Of a stretch of DNA of 12,817 nucleotides, positions 1 to 7,073 are shown in pieces. The notes below the pieces were generated by a model. The model did not search any database and was not told the origin of the DNA. It saw only the letters and a list, made by a program, of their open reading frames with translations. Where the stretch lies: positions 1 through 12,817 of the forward strand of contig JAFXYU010000290.1 of assembly GCA_017541565.1 (NCBI GenBank), written 5' to 3'. Each line of letters opens with the position of its first letter. Position 1 is the stretch's first letter. A program made the position numbers and the translations under genes. The stretch is from a bacterium. GTDB taxonomy: Bacteria; Cyanobacteriota; Vampirovibrionia; Gastranaerophilales; Gastranaerophilaceae.

Positions 1-527
1 ATTACTGTTGAGTCCAAAGTCGGATATAAAACAGGACCTCCGGCAGAAAGCCCGTATGCGGTTGAGCCTGTCGGGGTTGAAATAATCAGACCGTCTGCTA
101 TATAATCGCAAACAAATTTTCCGTTGATTTCAAGATAAAATTTTGATGTGCGTGAATGAGAGCAGCCTTTTATTACAAAATCGTTTAGTGCAAGATAGTT
201 TTCGGATTCAAGCATAAGACGTTCTTCTGTTTTATATTTACCCTCAATAACGTTATCAATAATTCTTTCGTATTCATTAACTCCTGCTTGAGAAAGAAAT
301 CCGAGTCTTCCGAGATTGATACCCAAAACCGGCACATCATAGAATTTTGCTGCCTTTAAAAGAGTTCCGTCACCGCCTATTACGAAAGTGATATCTCCGA
401 AATTACCCATTTTATCAATATCAAAGGATTGAAATTCCGCATTCTTATTAATCAGCGTCGATTCAATAGTATTCAGCGCATTCTCGTAATCAGAAATCAT
501 TTTATTGTATACAACATTAATTTTCAT
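1..527 (-). CDS. nadK: NAD kinase, N-terminal part (gene runs off the left edge)
   Basis: Phosphorylates NAD to NADP in the cytoplasm. The first 175 residues are visible. They carry the family hallmarks in order: the GGDGT nucleotide-binding motif at residues 51-55, NLGRLGFL at 71-78, the ALND motif at 113-116 and the DGLIISTPTGSTAYGLSAGGP region starting at 145. NAD kinases are usually about 280-300 residues, so roughly the C-terminal 40 percent lies outside the window; the reading frame is still open at base 3. The start is the ATG whose complement is at 525-527. No convincing Shine-Dalgarno precedes it, but a perfect TATAAT sits 7 bases upstream, which suggests a very short or absent leader. 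It is divergent from the bifunctional nuclease gene, with 62 bases between the two starts. Family assignment is secure. Confidence 0.96.
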   Translation of the reverse strand, partial: MKINVVYNKMISDYENALNTIESTLINKNAEFQSFDIDKMGNFGDITFVIGGDGTLLKAAKFYDVPVLGINLGRLGFLSQAGVNEYERIIDNVIEGKYKTEERLMLESENYLALNDFVIKGCSHSRTSKFYLEINGKFVCDYIADGLIISTPTGSTAYGLSAGGPVLYPTLDSTV

Positions 528-540
528 ACTGCTGATTATA
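528..540 (-). promoter_or_regulatory. Probable -10 box of nadK giving a nearly leaderless mRNA
   Basis: Read on the minus strand, bases 540-535 are a perfect TATAAT, only 7 bases before the nadK ATG. Transcription would be expected to start at or within a base or two of the start codon. I see no good -35 box at the usual distance. The call rests on the -10 match and on the lack of a Shine-Dalgarno; in such AT-rich DNA a chance match is possible. Confidence 0.4.
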
Positions 541-589
541 GCATGGAAATTGATTTTATGTTATGTTTAGGGAAAGAAAGAGGCATAAT

Positions 590-1099
590 ATGATAGAAAT
601 GAAAGTAATGGGTATAGCACTTGATGTGAGAACAAATTCTCCGATTGTTGTACTTCACGATTTGGATAACAGAAAAGCACTTCCGATATGGATTGGTTCG
701 GCAGAAGCAAGTGCGATTATAAGATGTATTGAAGGACTTGTTGTTGCGCGTCCGATGACGCACGATTTGATTGCAAATATGATTGAAAAAACAGGATATG
801 AGTTGGAAAAAATCGAGATTAATAATGTCGAAAAGGAAACTTATTATGCAACTTTGTTTTTGAAAAAAGATGATGAAACAGTAGAAATAGATGCTCGTCC
901 GAGTGATGCGATTGCGGTTGCAATGAGATGTGATGCTCCTATTTTTGTAACGGCAAATGTTCTTATGAATGGTTCTGTTTCTACGGATACCGCAAAAGAT
1001 GCGGAAGAAGCTCAAGAATTTAAAGACTTTATCCAGAATATTAAGCCTTCCGATTTTGAAAAACTTATGAAAGGCAAACACGAAGAAAGTGACCAATAG
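590..1099 (+). CDS. Bifunctional nuclease family protein (DUF151)
   Basis: A 169-residue protein of the bifunctional nuclease/DUF151 family (PF02577), small soluble proteins named after plant enzymes that cut RNA and single-stranded DNA; the cellular role of bacterial members is poorly known. Hallmarks seen: GIALD at residues 8-12, the LPIWIGSAEA block at 31-40, RPMTHDL at 54-60, and the IDARPSDAIAVA signature at 100-111. The last 25 residues are charged and probably a flexible tail. An in-frame ATG nine codons upstream (at 563) is possible, but the ATG at 590 is preceded at good distance by a purine-rich GAAAGAGG and gives the usual family N-terminus (MIEMKVMGIALD). dapL follows after 40 bases with no terminator, so the two are probably co-transcribed. 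Confidence 0.9.
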   Translation: MIEMKVMGIALDVRTNSPIVVLHDLDNRKALPIWIGSAEASAIIRCIEGLVVARPMTHDLIANMIEKTGYELEKIEINNVEKETYYATLFLKKDDETVEIDARPSDAIAVAMRCDAPIFVTANVLMNGSVSTDTAKDAEEAQEFKDFIQNIKPSDFEKLMKGKHEESDQ

Positions 1100-1139
1100 T
1101 TTTTAAATGGAAAATTAAAATTGAAAGTGGAAAGTTATT

Positions 1140-2309
1140 ATGAACATAAACACAAATTATGACAATTTGGAACAGAGTTATTTATTCTCAACAATTGCAA
1201 AGAAAGTTAATGAATATATAAAAAGTAATCCGGATAAAAAGGTTATACGACTTGGCATTGGTGATGTTACGCTTCCTCTGTGCAAGGCGGTTACAGATGC
1301 TCTGCATAAAGCGGTTGACGAAATGGGTGTTCAGTCAACTTTCAGAGGATATGGGCCGGAGCAAGGTTATGACTTTTTAAGAGAGGCTGTTCAAGGATAT
1401 TACAAATATCATAGTGTAGATTTGGAACTTGATGAAATATTTATTTCAGACGGAGCAAAGAGTGATTTGGGCAACATTCTCGATTTATTTGGGACTGATA
1501 ATACAATTCTTGTTCCTGACCCAGTTTATCCGGTTTATGTTGATACAAATATTATGGCAGGACGCGAGGTAAAGTTTGTTGATGCAAATCAGGGTAATGA
1601 ATTTTTACCAATGCCTGATAAAAATGTGAAAGCGGATATAATATACATTTGTTCTCCCAACAATCCGACGGGTGCGGTTTATGACAAGGCTAAGTTGAAG
1701 GAATGGATTGATTACGCGATTTCAAATGAAGCAATAATTCTTTTTGATTCAGCCTATGAATGTTTTATTTCTGACGAAACATTACCTCGTTCAATATACG
1801 AAATCGAAGGCGCAAAGGATTGTGCAATAGAATTTTGTTCGCTTTCAAAAACCGCAGGGTTTACCGGTACAAGATGCGGTTACACAATTGTTCCCAAAAA
1901 CCTCGGTAAACTTAACAAAATGTGGGTAAGAAGACAGACTACAAAGTTTAACGGTGTTCCGTATATTGTTCAAAGAGGTGCGGAAGCGGTATTTTCGGAA
2001 GAAGGGCAAAAAGAAATCAAGATAAATATAAATTATTATAAACAGAATGCCAAATTAATATCTGATACGCTGAAAGAGTGCGGAATTTGGCATGTTGGCG
2101 GGAAACATTCACCGTATATTTGGTTAAAATGTCCTAATAGTATGAAGTCTTGGGAGTTCTTTGACTATTTGTTGGAAAATGCTCAAATAGTAGGTACTCC
2201 CGGTTCAGGATTTGGTAAAAACGGTGAAGGATACTTCCGTTTAACATCTTTTGGTTCATACGAAAATACGGTTGAGGCAATGGAAAGATTTAAAAAAATC
2301 TTTGGGTAG
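1140..2309 (+). CDS. dapL: LL-diaminopimelate aminotransferase
   Basis: A PLP-dependent fold type I aminotransferase that converts tetrahydrodipicolinate directly to LL-diaminopimelate with glutamate as amino donor, bypassing the succinylase/acetylase steps. The product feeds lysine and peptidoglycan synthesis. Diagnostic blocks: LGIGDVTLPL at residues 38-47, GYGPEQGYDFLREA at 70-83, ISDGAK at 102-107, DPVYPVYVDTN at 127-137, PNNPTG at 173-178, the PLP-contacting Asp203 in FDSAYE, the Schiff-base Lys237 in SLSKTAGFTG, TKFNGV at 268-273 and the substrate-carboxylate Arg367. At 389 residues it is slightly shorter than the typical ~405-410, but no key residue is missing. The start is supported by a GTGGAAAG purine run a few bases upstream. 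It probably shares a transcript with the upstream nuclease gene and converges on the next gene with only 6 bases between stops. DapL is known from plants, cyanobacteria, chlamydiae and some anaerobes, which fits the proposed lineage. Confidence 0.96.
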   Translation: MNINTNYDNLEQSYLFSTIAKKVNEYIKSNPDKKVIRLGIGDVTLPLCKAVTDALHKAVDEMGVQSTFRGYGPEQGYDFLREAVQGYYKYHSVDLELDEIFISDGAKSDLGNILDLFGTDNTILVPDPVYPVYVDTNIMAGREVKFVDANQGNEFLPMPDKNVKADIIYICSPNNPTGAVYDKAKLKEWIDYAISNEAIILFDSAYECFISDETLPRSIYEIEGAKDCAIEFCSLSKTAGFTGTRCGYTIVPKNLGKLNKMWVRRQTTKFNGVPYIVQRGAEAVFSEEGQKEIKININYYKQNAKLISDTLKECGIWHVGGKHSPYIWLKCPNSMKSWEFFDYLLENAQIVGTPGSGFGKNGEGYFRLTSFGSYENTVEAMERFKKIFG

Positions 2310-2315
2310 ATTTAA

Positions 2316-3776
2316 TTATCGCGATAAATATTTAAAAAATAAACTCTTTTCAGGTTCAAGGCAACCGTAGTTTTTATAGTCTCCGACATCATTGACCCAA
2401 TCAGAATCAGTAGTTATTTTATTGTTGAGCGTTTGTACATAATCTTTTGTTAGCAATTGGTTATTGTTGTAAAAAGTGTAGTATACTCCGCGAGCAATTT
2501 CACATGCGGGAGTTGCCAATCCTACGAACAGGAATATTCCAACTACTGTTTTCAAAAAAACGTCAACTTTGCATTCGGATTTTTCAAACAGGAATTTGAT
2601 AACAAAAATTGCCATTATGAAAATTGCGGGGACGGAAACTCTCATGGAAAAATCTAAGCAATCTGTCAATCGGAAAGCAGGGATTAGAATTAAGGAAACA
2701 AGTGTTATATAAAAAATAGGATTTTTTGCATATTTTTTCCACATGAAAAACATCAATAAAAGACATTCAAGGGCAAGAAAATGCAGCGTGTTTATATTAT
2801 AACCGACAAAAATAATTTTTCTGAACTCAGCAGTATAATTGGATTTAAAAAATAAATAAATTATAGGAATCAGAAAAAGAATGCATAAAATATTTTGAAT
2901 ACTAAAAATTTTGGAAAAGAATTTTTTTATTTCATTTCTTTGAAGAAAAAACTCCACAACAGAATTTACGCAAAAATAAAAACTCATTCCTATAAATGTT
3001 AATGGGGCATAGAACAGTGAAAAAGTTCCTAAAATTCCGTAGTGTTCAATTTCTTTTAATTTTTTCAAAAATAAAATTGTTATAAGCCAAGGTGCAATTG
3101 CCTGATTATATGCCCACATCATCATTGTGGTAATTGAACTGTACTGTAATTGTATAGGATGCCATTCTATATGCATAAATACTACAGATATCGGAAGTAT
3201 GATATCCATGCCGGAAAAGAAAATAAAGACAAGAACTATCCATATCGGGTTTTTGTTTTTTATATTCAAATATGAAATAACATTAAGCAAAACAAGAACA
3301 ATCCCTGTCAATGCCCAAAAGAGTGCCGTGAAATTAGACAGAATAAAACTGTAATAATTTGAACATCCAAAGAATTTAAAAATTTTTCCCACGAAGGAAG
3401 AAGGCAAAAAAGTTCCAAAATAATATACAAGTTTTGCACCGTTATCATAAGTTATCGGCCAACTGAGATTTATTAAATCATGCATTAGTGCGTTTTTAAT
3501 GTTCCAATCCGGTAAAGACTGATAATATAAGCCTCCAATTCCTGAAATGATACACCACATTGTGCAAATGGCAATGATGAGAAAAAGATGGTTTTTTGAA
3601 ATTTCAAAATAATTTTCACTGTTATTGTTTTTAAGGATTTTAGTTATTGCAAACAGACATACAAATATCAGAATAATTGAAAAAATCGGTTTTATCCAAA
3701 AAAACAGAAATAAAAACAAAGGTATAAAAAGATATACCAGTGATAATTTGTCTAAAACGGTTTCTTTTATTCTCAT
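2316..3776 (-). CDS. Polytopic membrane protein, GT-C glycosyltransferase-like
   Basis: A 486-residue, very hydrophobic protein with about ten or more membrane segments, the clearest near residues 13-45 (a pair), 62-82, 145-169, 178-202, 226-238, 250-275, 294-310, 331-346, 354-368, 381-397 and 408-424. The extracytoplasmic-looking loop after the third segment has a conserved-looking acidic/His/WP pattern (D90-W91, H99-D100, W106-P107, LVYYFGTFLP at 116-125). Together with HIEWHPIQLQYSS around 202-214 and DFSMRVSVPA near 375-384, this resembles uncharacterised bacterial membrane proteins of the GT-C glycosyltransferase type, which use polyprenyl-linked sugars. That link is my inference from pattern, not a clear family hit. 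The start is the ATG with AAGGA five bases upstream; a TTG seven codons earlier is open but has no ribosome site. An acceptor or transporter role in glycan export cannot be excluded. Confidence 0.75.
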   Translation of the reverse strand: MRIKETVLDKLSLVYLFIPLFLFLFFWIKPIFSIILIFVCLFAITKILKNNNSENYFEISKNHLFLIIAICTMWCIISGIGGLYYQSLPDWNIKNALMHDLINLSWPITYDNGAKLVYYFGTFLPSSFVGKIFKFFGCSNYYSFILSNFTALFWALTGIVLVLLNVISYLNIKNKNPIWIVLVFIFFSGMDIILPISVVFMHIEWHPIQLQYSSITTMMMWAYNQAIAPWLITILFLKKLKEIEHYGILGTFSLFYAPLTFIGMSFYFCVNSVVEFFLQRNEIKKFFSKIFSIQNILCILFLIPIIYLFFKSNYTAEFRKIIFVGYNINTLHFLALECLLLMFFMWKKYAKNPIFYITLVSLILIPAFRLTDCLDFSMRVSVPAIFIMAIFVIKFLFEKSECKVDVFLKTVVGIFLFVGLATPACEIARGVYYTFYNNNQLLTKDYVQTLNNKITTDSDWVNDVGDYKNYGCLEPEKSLFFKYLSR

Positions 3777-3820
3777 ATTTTCCTTATTGCAGTACAATCA
3801 ATGCCATATTTTATGTATAG

Positions 3821-3832
3821 TATAATATTATT
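3821..3832 (+). promoter_or_regulatory. -10 box placed for a leaderless transcript
   Basis: A perfect TATAAT at 3821-3826 is followed by ATTATT and then directly by the ATG at 3833, so the predicted transcription start coincides with the start codon. The preceding bases TATAG do not give a TGn extension, and no good -35 box is seen. No Shine-Dalgarno is present in front of this ATG, which is consistent with leaderless translation. Confidence 0.45.
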
Positions 3833-4363
3833 ATGAATAAAACGATAAAACAATTTGTAACATATTTTGCGGGAATTATAGTTTCACTGTTTTTAATGCT
3901 TGTAATAACGCATTTTTTTGTTCTGAAGGATTGTGGAGTTTTGTTTTTTAACGCATTTTTCATTGCGGCTGTGAGCGGCTTTTTGGGTTCATTAATTTAT
4001 CTGTTTGTTGACAGGGACAAGTTTGTATATTTTGTTGTACTTGTTTCTTATGTTTTGTTTAATGCGTTATTTGTATATTTAGGGCCGGTTTCTATGGATA
4101 GAAGTCTGTCTTCATTTATATATTTTTATTCGGTTGAAAAAGGGCAAACAACTCAGAATGTTTTTAGTGAGGAGTATTTTCGTCCATATATTTTACGACG
4201 ATTTGAGGATGGTGTAAAAATCGGGTATTTAAGATGCGATGGCGGAGTTTGTTATCCGACTGCTAAAACAAAATATACTTATAAGTTTTTGTACCCTTTG
4301 GGAAAATTTACCGGTGTTATGAAAAATTACGATGAATTTAAGTTGTATATGGATAAAAGGTGA
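3833..4363 (+). CDS. Small membrane protein of unknown function with soluble C-terminal domain
   Basis: A 176-residue protein not assigned to a named family. Three membrane helices are clear near residues 8-30, 36-58 and 64-84, followed by a soluble part. Right after the third helix comes GPVSMDRSLSSF (84-95). The rest (about 110-165, including RRFEDGVKIGYLRCDGG and YKFLYPLGKF) has the helix/helix/beta-hairpin look of a small winged-helix-like domain. Similar small membrane proteins with a V-x-x-D/E-R-S-x-S motif after the helices occur near glycan-assembly genes in other bacteria; that comparison is from memory and is an inference. It is divergent from the GT-C-like gene with a 56-base shared control region, so a joint envelope-glycan role is plausible. 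The start is supported only by the promoter position (leaderless). The next gene begins 5 bases after the stop. Confidence 0.7.
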   Translation: MNKTIKQFVTYFAGIIVSLFLMLVITHFFVLKDCGVLFFNAFFIAAVSGFLGSLIYLFVDRDKFVYFVVLVSYVLFNALFVYLGPVSMDRSLSSFIYFYSVEKGQTTQNVFSEEYFRPYILRRFEDGVKIGYLRCDGGVCYPTAKTKYTYKFLYPLGKFTGVMKNYDEFKLYMDKR

Positions 4364-4368
4364 AAGTT

Positions 4369-4700
4369 ATGCGGATATTGGGAATACAGAATATAAATCA
4401 ACAAAGTTTTACACGAAATTCAAAAGAAAAACGAGAATTCATTGATGTTATAGCAGATAGTGTTAAAAATCCGCGTGATGTGGAAGATTGTGTTGTTGTA
4501 CCAAGGGGTATTTTTAAGGCATACATTTACCTTATGGCATCAGGTTCCTCGGTTTGATAGCAAATGCGCTCCCGCAGAAGTGGAAAGCCGCAAAGACGGC
4601 ATTTAATATTATTTGTGCTGTTTTGAGCACGGTTAGTGCCGTGTATTTTGCAAAACCGTTTGCGGTGGAAGGACTTTCTCCCACAGTGAAAAAGAAGTAA
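4369..4700 (+). pseudogene. Short unknown gene broken by a one-base frameshift
   Basis: The ATG at 4369 follows AAAGGTG at good spacing and opens a frame that reads to a TGA at 4555-4557. The reading then continues in the -1 frame without a stop from 4545 to the TAA at 4698-4700. Joined, they give about 110 residues: a polar N-terminus (MRILGIQNINQQSF, then KEKREFIDVIADSVKN) and a C-terminal part from FKAYIYLMASG into GFLGLIANALPQKWKAAK and NIICAVLSTVSAVYFAKPF. The second piece contains a likely membrane helix and a basic KKK end. Coding character on both sides of the junction argues for one ancestral gene with a base lost near GGTTCC (4543-4548). It could be a true pseudogene, a strain-level variant or an assembly error. 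No family is recognised. It directly follows the three-helix membrane protein and is probably co-transcribed with it. Confidence 0.7.
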
Positions 4701-4721
4701 TTAACAAATCATAACATTTTA

Positions 4722-4750
4722 TTGGATTTTTAATATGTTTAAAATATAAT
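4722..4750 (+). promoter_or_regulatory. Sigma-70 type promoter of the acidic/coiled-coil gene
   Basis: TTGGAT (4722-4727) and a perfect TATAAT (4745-4750) are separated by exactly 17 bases. Transcription would start near 4757, giving a leader of about 27 bases that holds the strong GAGGGAG ribosome site at 4769-4775. Confidence 0.65.
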
Positions 4751-4783
4751 TAACACATAGATAACCTATGAGGGAGTATAATT

Positions 4784-5365
4784 ATGCCGAGTAATGACAG
4801 TGTTGGAAAGAAAATAGTAGAAGCATTAAAGAAGCAAGCCGAGAGCATGGAGCCTACGGATGAGGCCTTGTTTGACGAAGCACCGGTTTCAAATCCTATG
4901 GAAACTGATGTGTTCGTGGCAGAAGAAGAAAATAACATATTTGCGGAGCCTGCTTTACAGACTAAAACTTCAAATTTCTTTGATGAAGTCGAAGAAGAAA
5001 AGGATCCTTTCTATACAGAACCAGCGGTTTCTTCTGTTCCCGAAGCAAGCGGTGAATTTGAAATGCCGGCTAATATTTCGGTATTAAAAAAATTGATATC
5101 ACAACTTCCGAGCGGTGTTTCAAGACATACGGGAGCGCAAATTATCAAGCAGACTATGGAGGCTCTTGGAATTTCTATGAAAAGTGTTCTTCAGGATGCT
5201 CAACAAGTTCAGGAAGGCTTAAAAGTTTCGGCAAGAGAATGCCAATCATCAATTCAGGAATACAAAAAACAAATAATGAATCTCGAGAAACAATCTCAAA
5301 CTTATCAGAAACAGTATTCTGCTTTGAATGATTTAATAAGTCTTTTTATTCAGACAACAAAGTAA
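4784..5365 (+). CDS. Acidic, partly disordered protein with C-terminal coiled coil, function unknown
   Basis: A 193-residue cytoplasmic protein without signal peptide or membrane segment and not assigned to a named family. Residues 1-95 are acidic and low in order, with a spaced series of short aromatic/acidic motifs (LFDEAP, VFVAEE, IFAEPA, FFDEVE, PFYTEP). Residues 96-135 (NISVLKKLISQLPSGV, then HTGAQIIKQTMEALGIS) look like a compact helical domain. Residues 136-193 are heptad-rich coiled coil (VQEGLKVSARECQSSIQEYKK, then LEKQSQTYQKQYSALNDL). A disordered motif-bearing arm plus a coiled coil suggests a scaffold or adaptor, but no partner is evident. The start is decided by the strong GAGGGAG nine bases upstream, and the gene has its own promoter and terminator, so it is a single-gene unit. 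Confidence 0.8.
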   Translation: MPSNDSVGKKIVEALKKQAESMEPTDEALFDEAPVSNPMETDVFVAEEENNIFAEPALQTKTSNFFDEVEEEKDPFYTEPAVSSVPEASGEFEMPANISVLKKLISQLPSGVSRHTGAQIIKQTMEALGISMKSVLQDAQQVQEGLKVSARECQSSIQEYKKQIMNLEKQSQTYQKQYSALNDLISLFIQTTK

Positions 5366-5381
5366 AATAAATAATTGGAAT

Positions 5382-5415
5382 AAACGGCCGATACAATTCG
5401 TATCAGCCGTTTTTA
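5382..5415. terminator. Strong bidirectional Rho-independent terminator
   Basis: AAACGGC (5382-5388) pairs with GCCGTTT (5406-5412), and inside a single mismatch GATAC (5390-5394) pairs with GTATC (5400-5404) around a five-base loop. A T run follows on the plus strand, and an A-rich stretch on the left supplies the U tail on the minus strand. It ends both the 193-residue gene and the convergent 529-residue gene, whose stop codon lies inside the stem. Confidence 0.85.
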
Positions 5416-6992
5416 TTTTGTTTTATCAAATTATCCGCTAATGTTCCGATACTGTTTAGAGCAAGCCCCGAAACTAAACCGAGAAGAATGGATTTTGTTC
5501 CTGATACAAGTTTGGTTGCTGAAATCATTGTTGTTGCGATTGCGCCGATTATTGGGATTCCTGACTTTAGCAATACTGACGTTCTTTTATCTTTGTCTTT
5601 TGCAAATCCTAAACCGTAACTTATTGCACATCCCGAGAACAAAATTGTGAGTACATCTGTCGGAGCGGATCCCAGCACCAAATCACGTTCTTTGTCAAAA
5701 AATTCTGCTGATTCCAGTGTTACTGCTTTGTCAAAAGATGATACGGCTTTTTTTAATGCACCTGATGCACCGACTTTTGAAAGTTCAAACGGTGAAAGTT
5801 TGTAATATATATCAAGCATGTCTTCAAGAACACCTTTTGAATTATCATTTAAAATATTCTTTATTAAATCAGCATACACTTTTATATTCTTTTGTTGAGT
5901 TTGAATAATATTTTGATCCAATGTGTTTATTGCTTTTGAGTTTTCAAGTTTGGTAAGTTCTTGCAGAAATGAATCTTTATTCATTTTTAAAATTTGCGGA
6001 TTGTGAACGAACCATTTTAGTTTTTCAATAATTTTAAATCCTTTGCTGTCTTCCGGAGCGAGGAGTCCTTCCAATTCTTTTATATAATTAACAATATATT
6101 TTATTTTATCGGAAGAACTATATGTAATAAGATTTCTTGCGATATCAATTTTTTCTGCGAGTTCAGCCTTATCTCCTTTAATTTGTTCTGCGGCAATAAA
6201 TGTTTGCCACATCTCTTTTCTTTTAAATTTATTATTTTTCGACCAAAAATCTTTAAAAGAGGCATCCCAGAATTTTTCGTACAAAGACGACGTGACACTT
6301 TTTATATGTTCATATCTTGCATTTTGTGCATCTTTTGAGATAAAGGCATCGACTGAAACCTTTGCCAGTTCACGATATCCTTTTGCCATTTCTATAAGTT
6401 GTTTTTTTGTATAGTTTTTCCCTTCATATTGTATAGTTTCGTCGGGAGAATTTTTTAAGATATATTCGTCCAATTTATCAAAGGCTTCATACATTTTTTT
6501 GAAATTATTATCCACTTTTTTATATGAATCGGAGATGGTTTTTCTGGACAAGTCTTCAAAATATTTTGTTATACTCTTATGGATTTTTTCGGTTGGTTTT
6601 GTAGAAAACATAAATTTCATAAACAAGATATCTTTTACTGAAATGACGTTATTTATGCTTTCGCTTTTTTTCAAAAAAGAGTTAAATTTTCTGACGAAAA
6701 TTTCAAATGCTTGCTTCCTTTTGCTGTTATCTGAGAGGTGAGAGTTTTCTAATTTTTTTTCAAGAAATTCTTTTGCATTGTATAAATATTTTCCTGAGGA
6801 TTTTTGTATTCCTTTTGAAAAAATCATAACGGCTGCTACTGATGCTATTGCAAGTGTAGCGGTTGATGTCAGCGTGGTATGATTTTTATTCTTACTTTTA
6901 TATGACAAATTGCCGACAGTACGCAACTCGACACTTTCAGGTGTCGCAGGGTGAATGTTATAATGCAATGTCGGTTGTATACGCATATCCAT
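5403..6992 (-). CDS. Large helical membrane-associated protein of unknown function
   Basis: A 529-residue protein not assigned to any named family. Residues 1-37 are polar, with HPATPESVELRTVGNLS. One hydrophobic helix lies near 41-58 (TLTSTATLAIASVAAVMIF). About 385 residues of charged, Lys-rich, predominantly helical sequence follow. Three more hydrophobic helices lie at the C-terminus (about 446-463, 474-494 and 499-518), separated by DKDKRTSVLLKSG and VSGTK. This places the helical body between membrane anchors. The start is a judgement: a GTG 13 codons upstream is open, but the promoter that fits best would start transcription downstream of that GTG. The ATG used here has AGGA at an 11-base distance; another ATG lies two codons further in. 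The neighbour upstream on the same strand is a lytic transglycosylase, so an envelope role is possible but unproven. Confidence 0.75.
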   Translation of the reverse strand: MDMRIQPTLHYNIHPATPESVELRTVGNLSYKSKNKNHTTLTSTATLAIASVAAVMIFSKGIQKSSGKYLYNAKEFLEKKLENSHLSDNSKRKQAFEIFVRKFNSFLKKSESINNVISVKDILFMKFMFSTKPTEKIHKSITKYFEDLSRKTISDSYKKVDNNFKKMYEAFDKLDEYILKNSPDETIQYEGKNYTKKQLIEMAKGYRELAKVSVDAFISKDAQNARYEHIKSVTSSLYEKFWDASFKDFWSKNNKFKRKEMWQTFIAAEQIKGDKAELAEKIDIARNLITYSSSDKIKYIVNYIKELEGLLAPEDSKGFKIIEKLKWFVHNPQILKMNKDSFLQELTKLENSKAINTLDQNIIQTQQKNIKVYADLIKNILNDNSKGVLEDMLDIYYKLSPFELSKVGASGALKKAVSSFDKAVTLESAEFFDKERDLVLGSAPTDVLTILFSGCAISYGLGFAKDKDKRTSVLLKSGIPIIGAIATTMISATKLVSGTKSILLGLVSGLALNSIGTLADNLIKQNKNG

Positions 6993-7033
6993 GTCGGGAT
7001 TATTCCTGTACTTATAAGAACATATTTGCACAC

Positions 7034-7062
7034 ACTATAATACAAAAGTTGGAATTTGTCTA
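7034..7062 (-). promoter_or_regulatory. Promoter of the 529-residue membrane protein gene
   Basis: On the minus strand TAGACA (7062-7057) and TATAGT (7039-7034) are separated by 17 bases, each matching consensus at five of six positions. The start would be near 7027, leaving a leader of about 35 bases. This is the main reason for rejecting the upstream GTG as the start codon. Confidence 0.6.
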
Positions 7063-7073
7063 TCCTTGAGAGT

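Noticed and set aside
536..1096. A long open frame antisense to the bifunctional nuclease gene.
   Set aside because: Its translation is a low-complexity Phe/Ile/Asn/Arg-rich string with no ribosome site; the sense frame is a clear known family.
2296..2313. Weak stem AAATCT / AGATTT at the dapL stop as its terminator.
   Set aside because: Only six A/T-rich pairs lacking a proper T run; too weak to support.
2316..2327. Perfect 12-base palindrome TTATCGCGATAA between the convergent stops, considered as a terminator or protein-binding site.
   Set aside because: It has no loop, no T tail, and encodes the last residues and stop of the minus-strand membrane protein, so coding use explains it.
4539..4551. 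Programmed -1 frameshifting as an explanation for the two overlapping frames of the short gene.
   Set aside because: The junction TCAGGTTCC lacks an X-XXY-YYZ slippery heptamer and no strong stem follows at the right distance; a base loss or sequencing error is simpler.
6993..7031. An upstream GTG start adding 13 residues to the 529-residue protein.
   Set aside because: The best promoter for this gene would begin transcription near 7027, downstream of that GTG, and there is no ribosome site before it.
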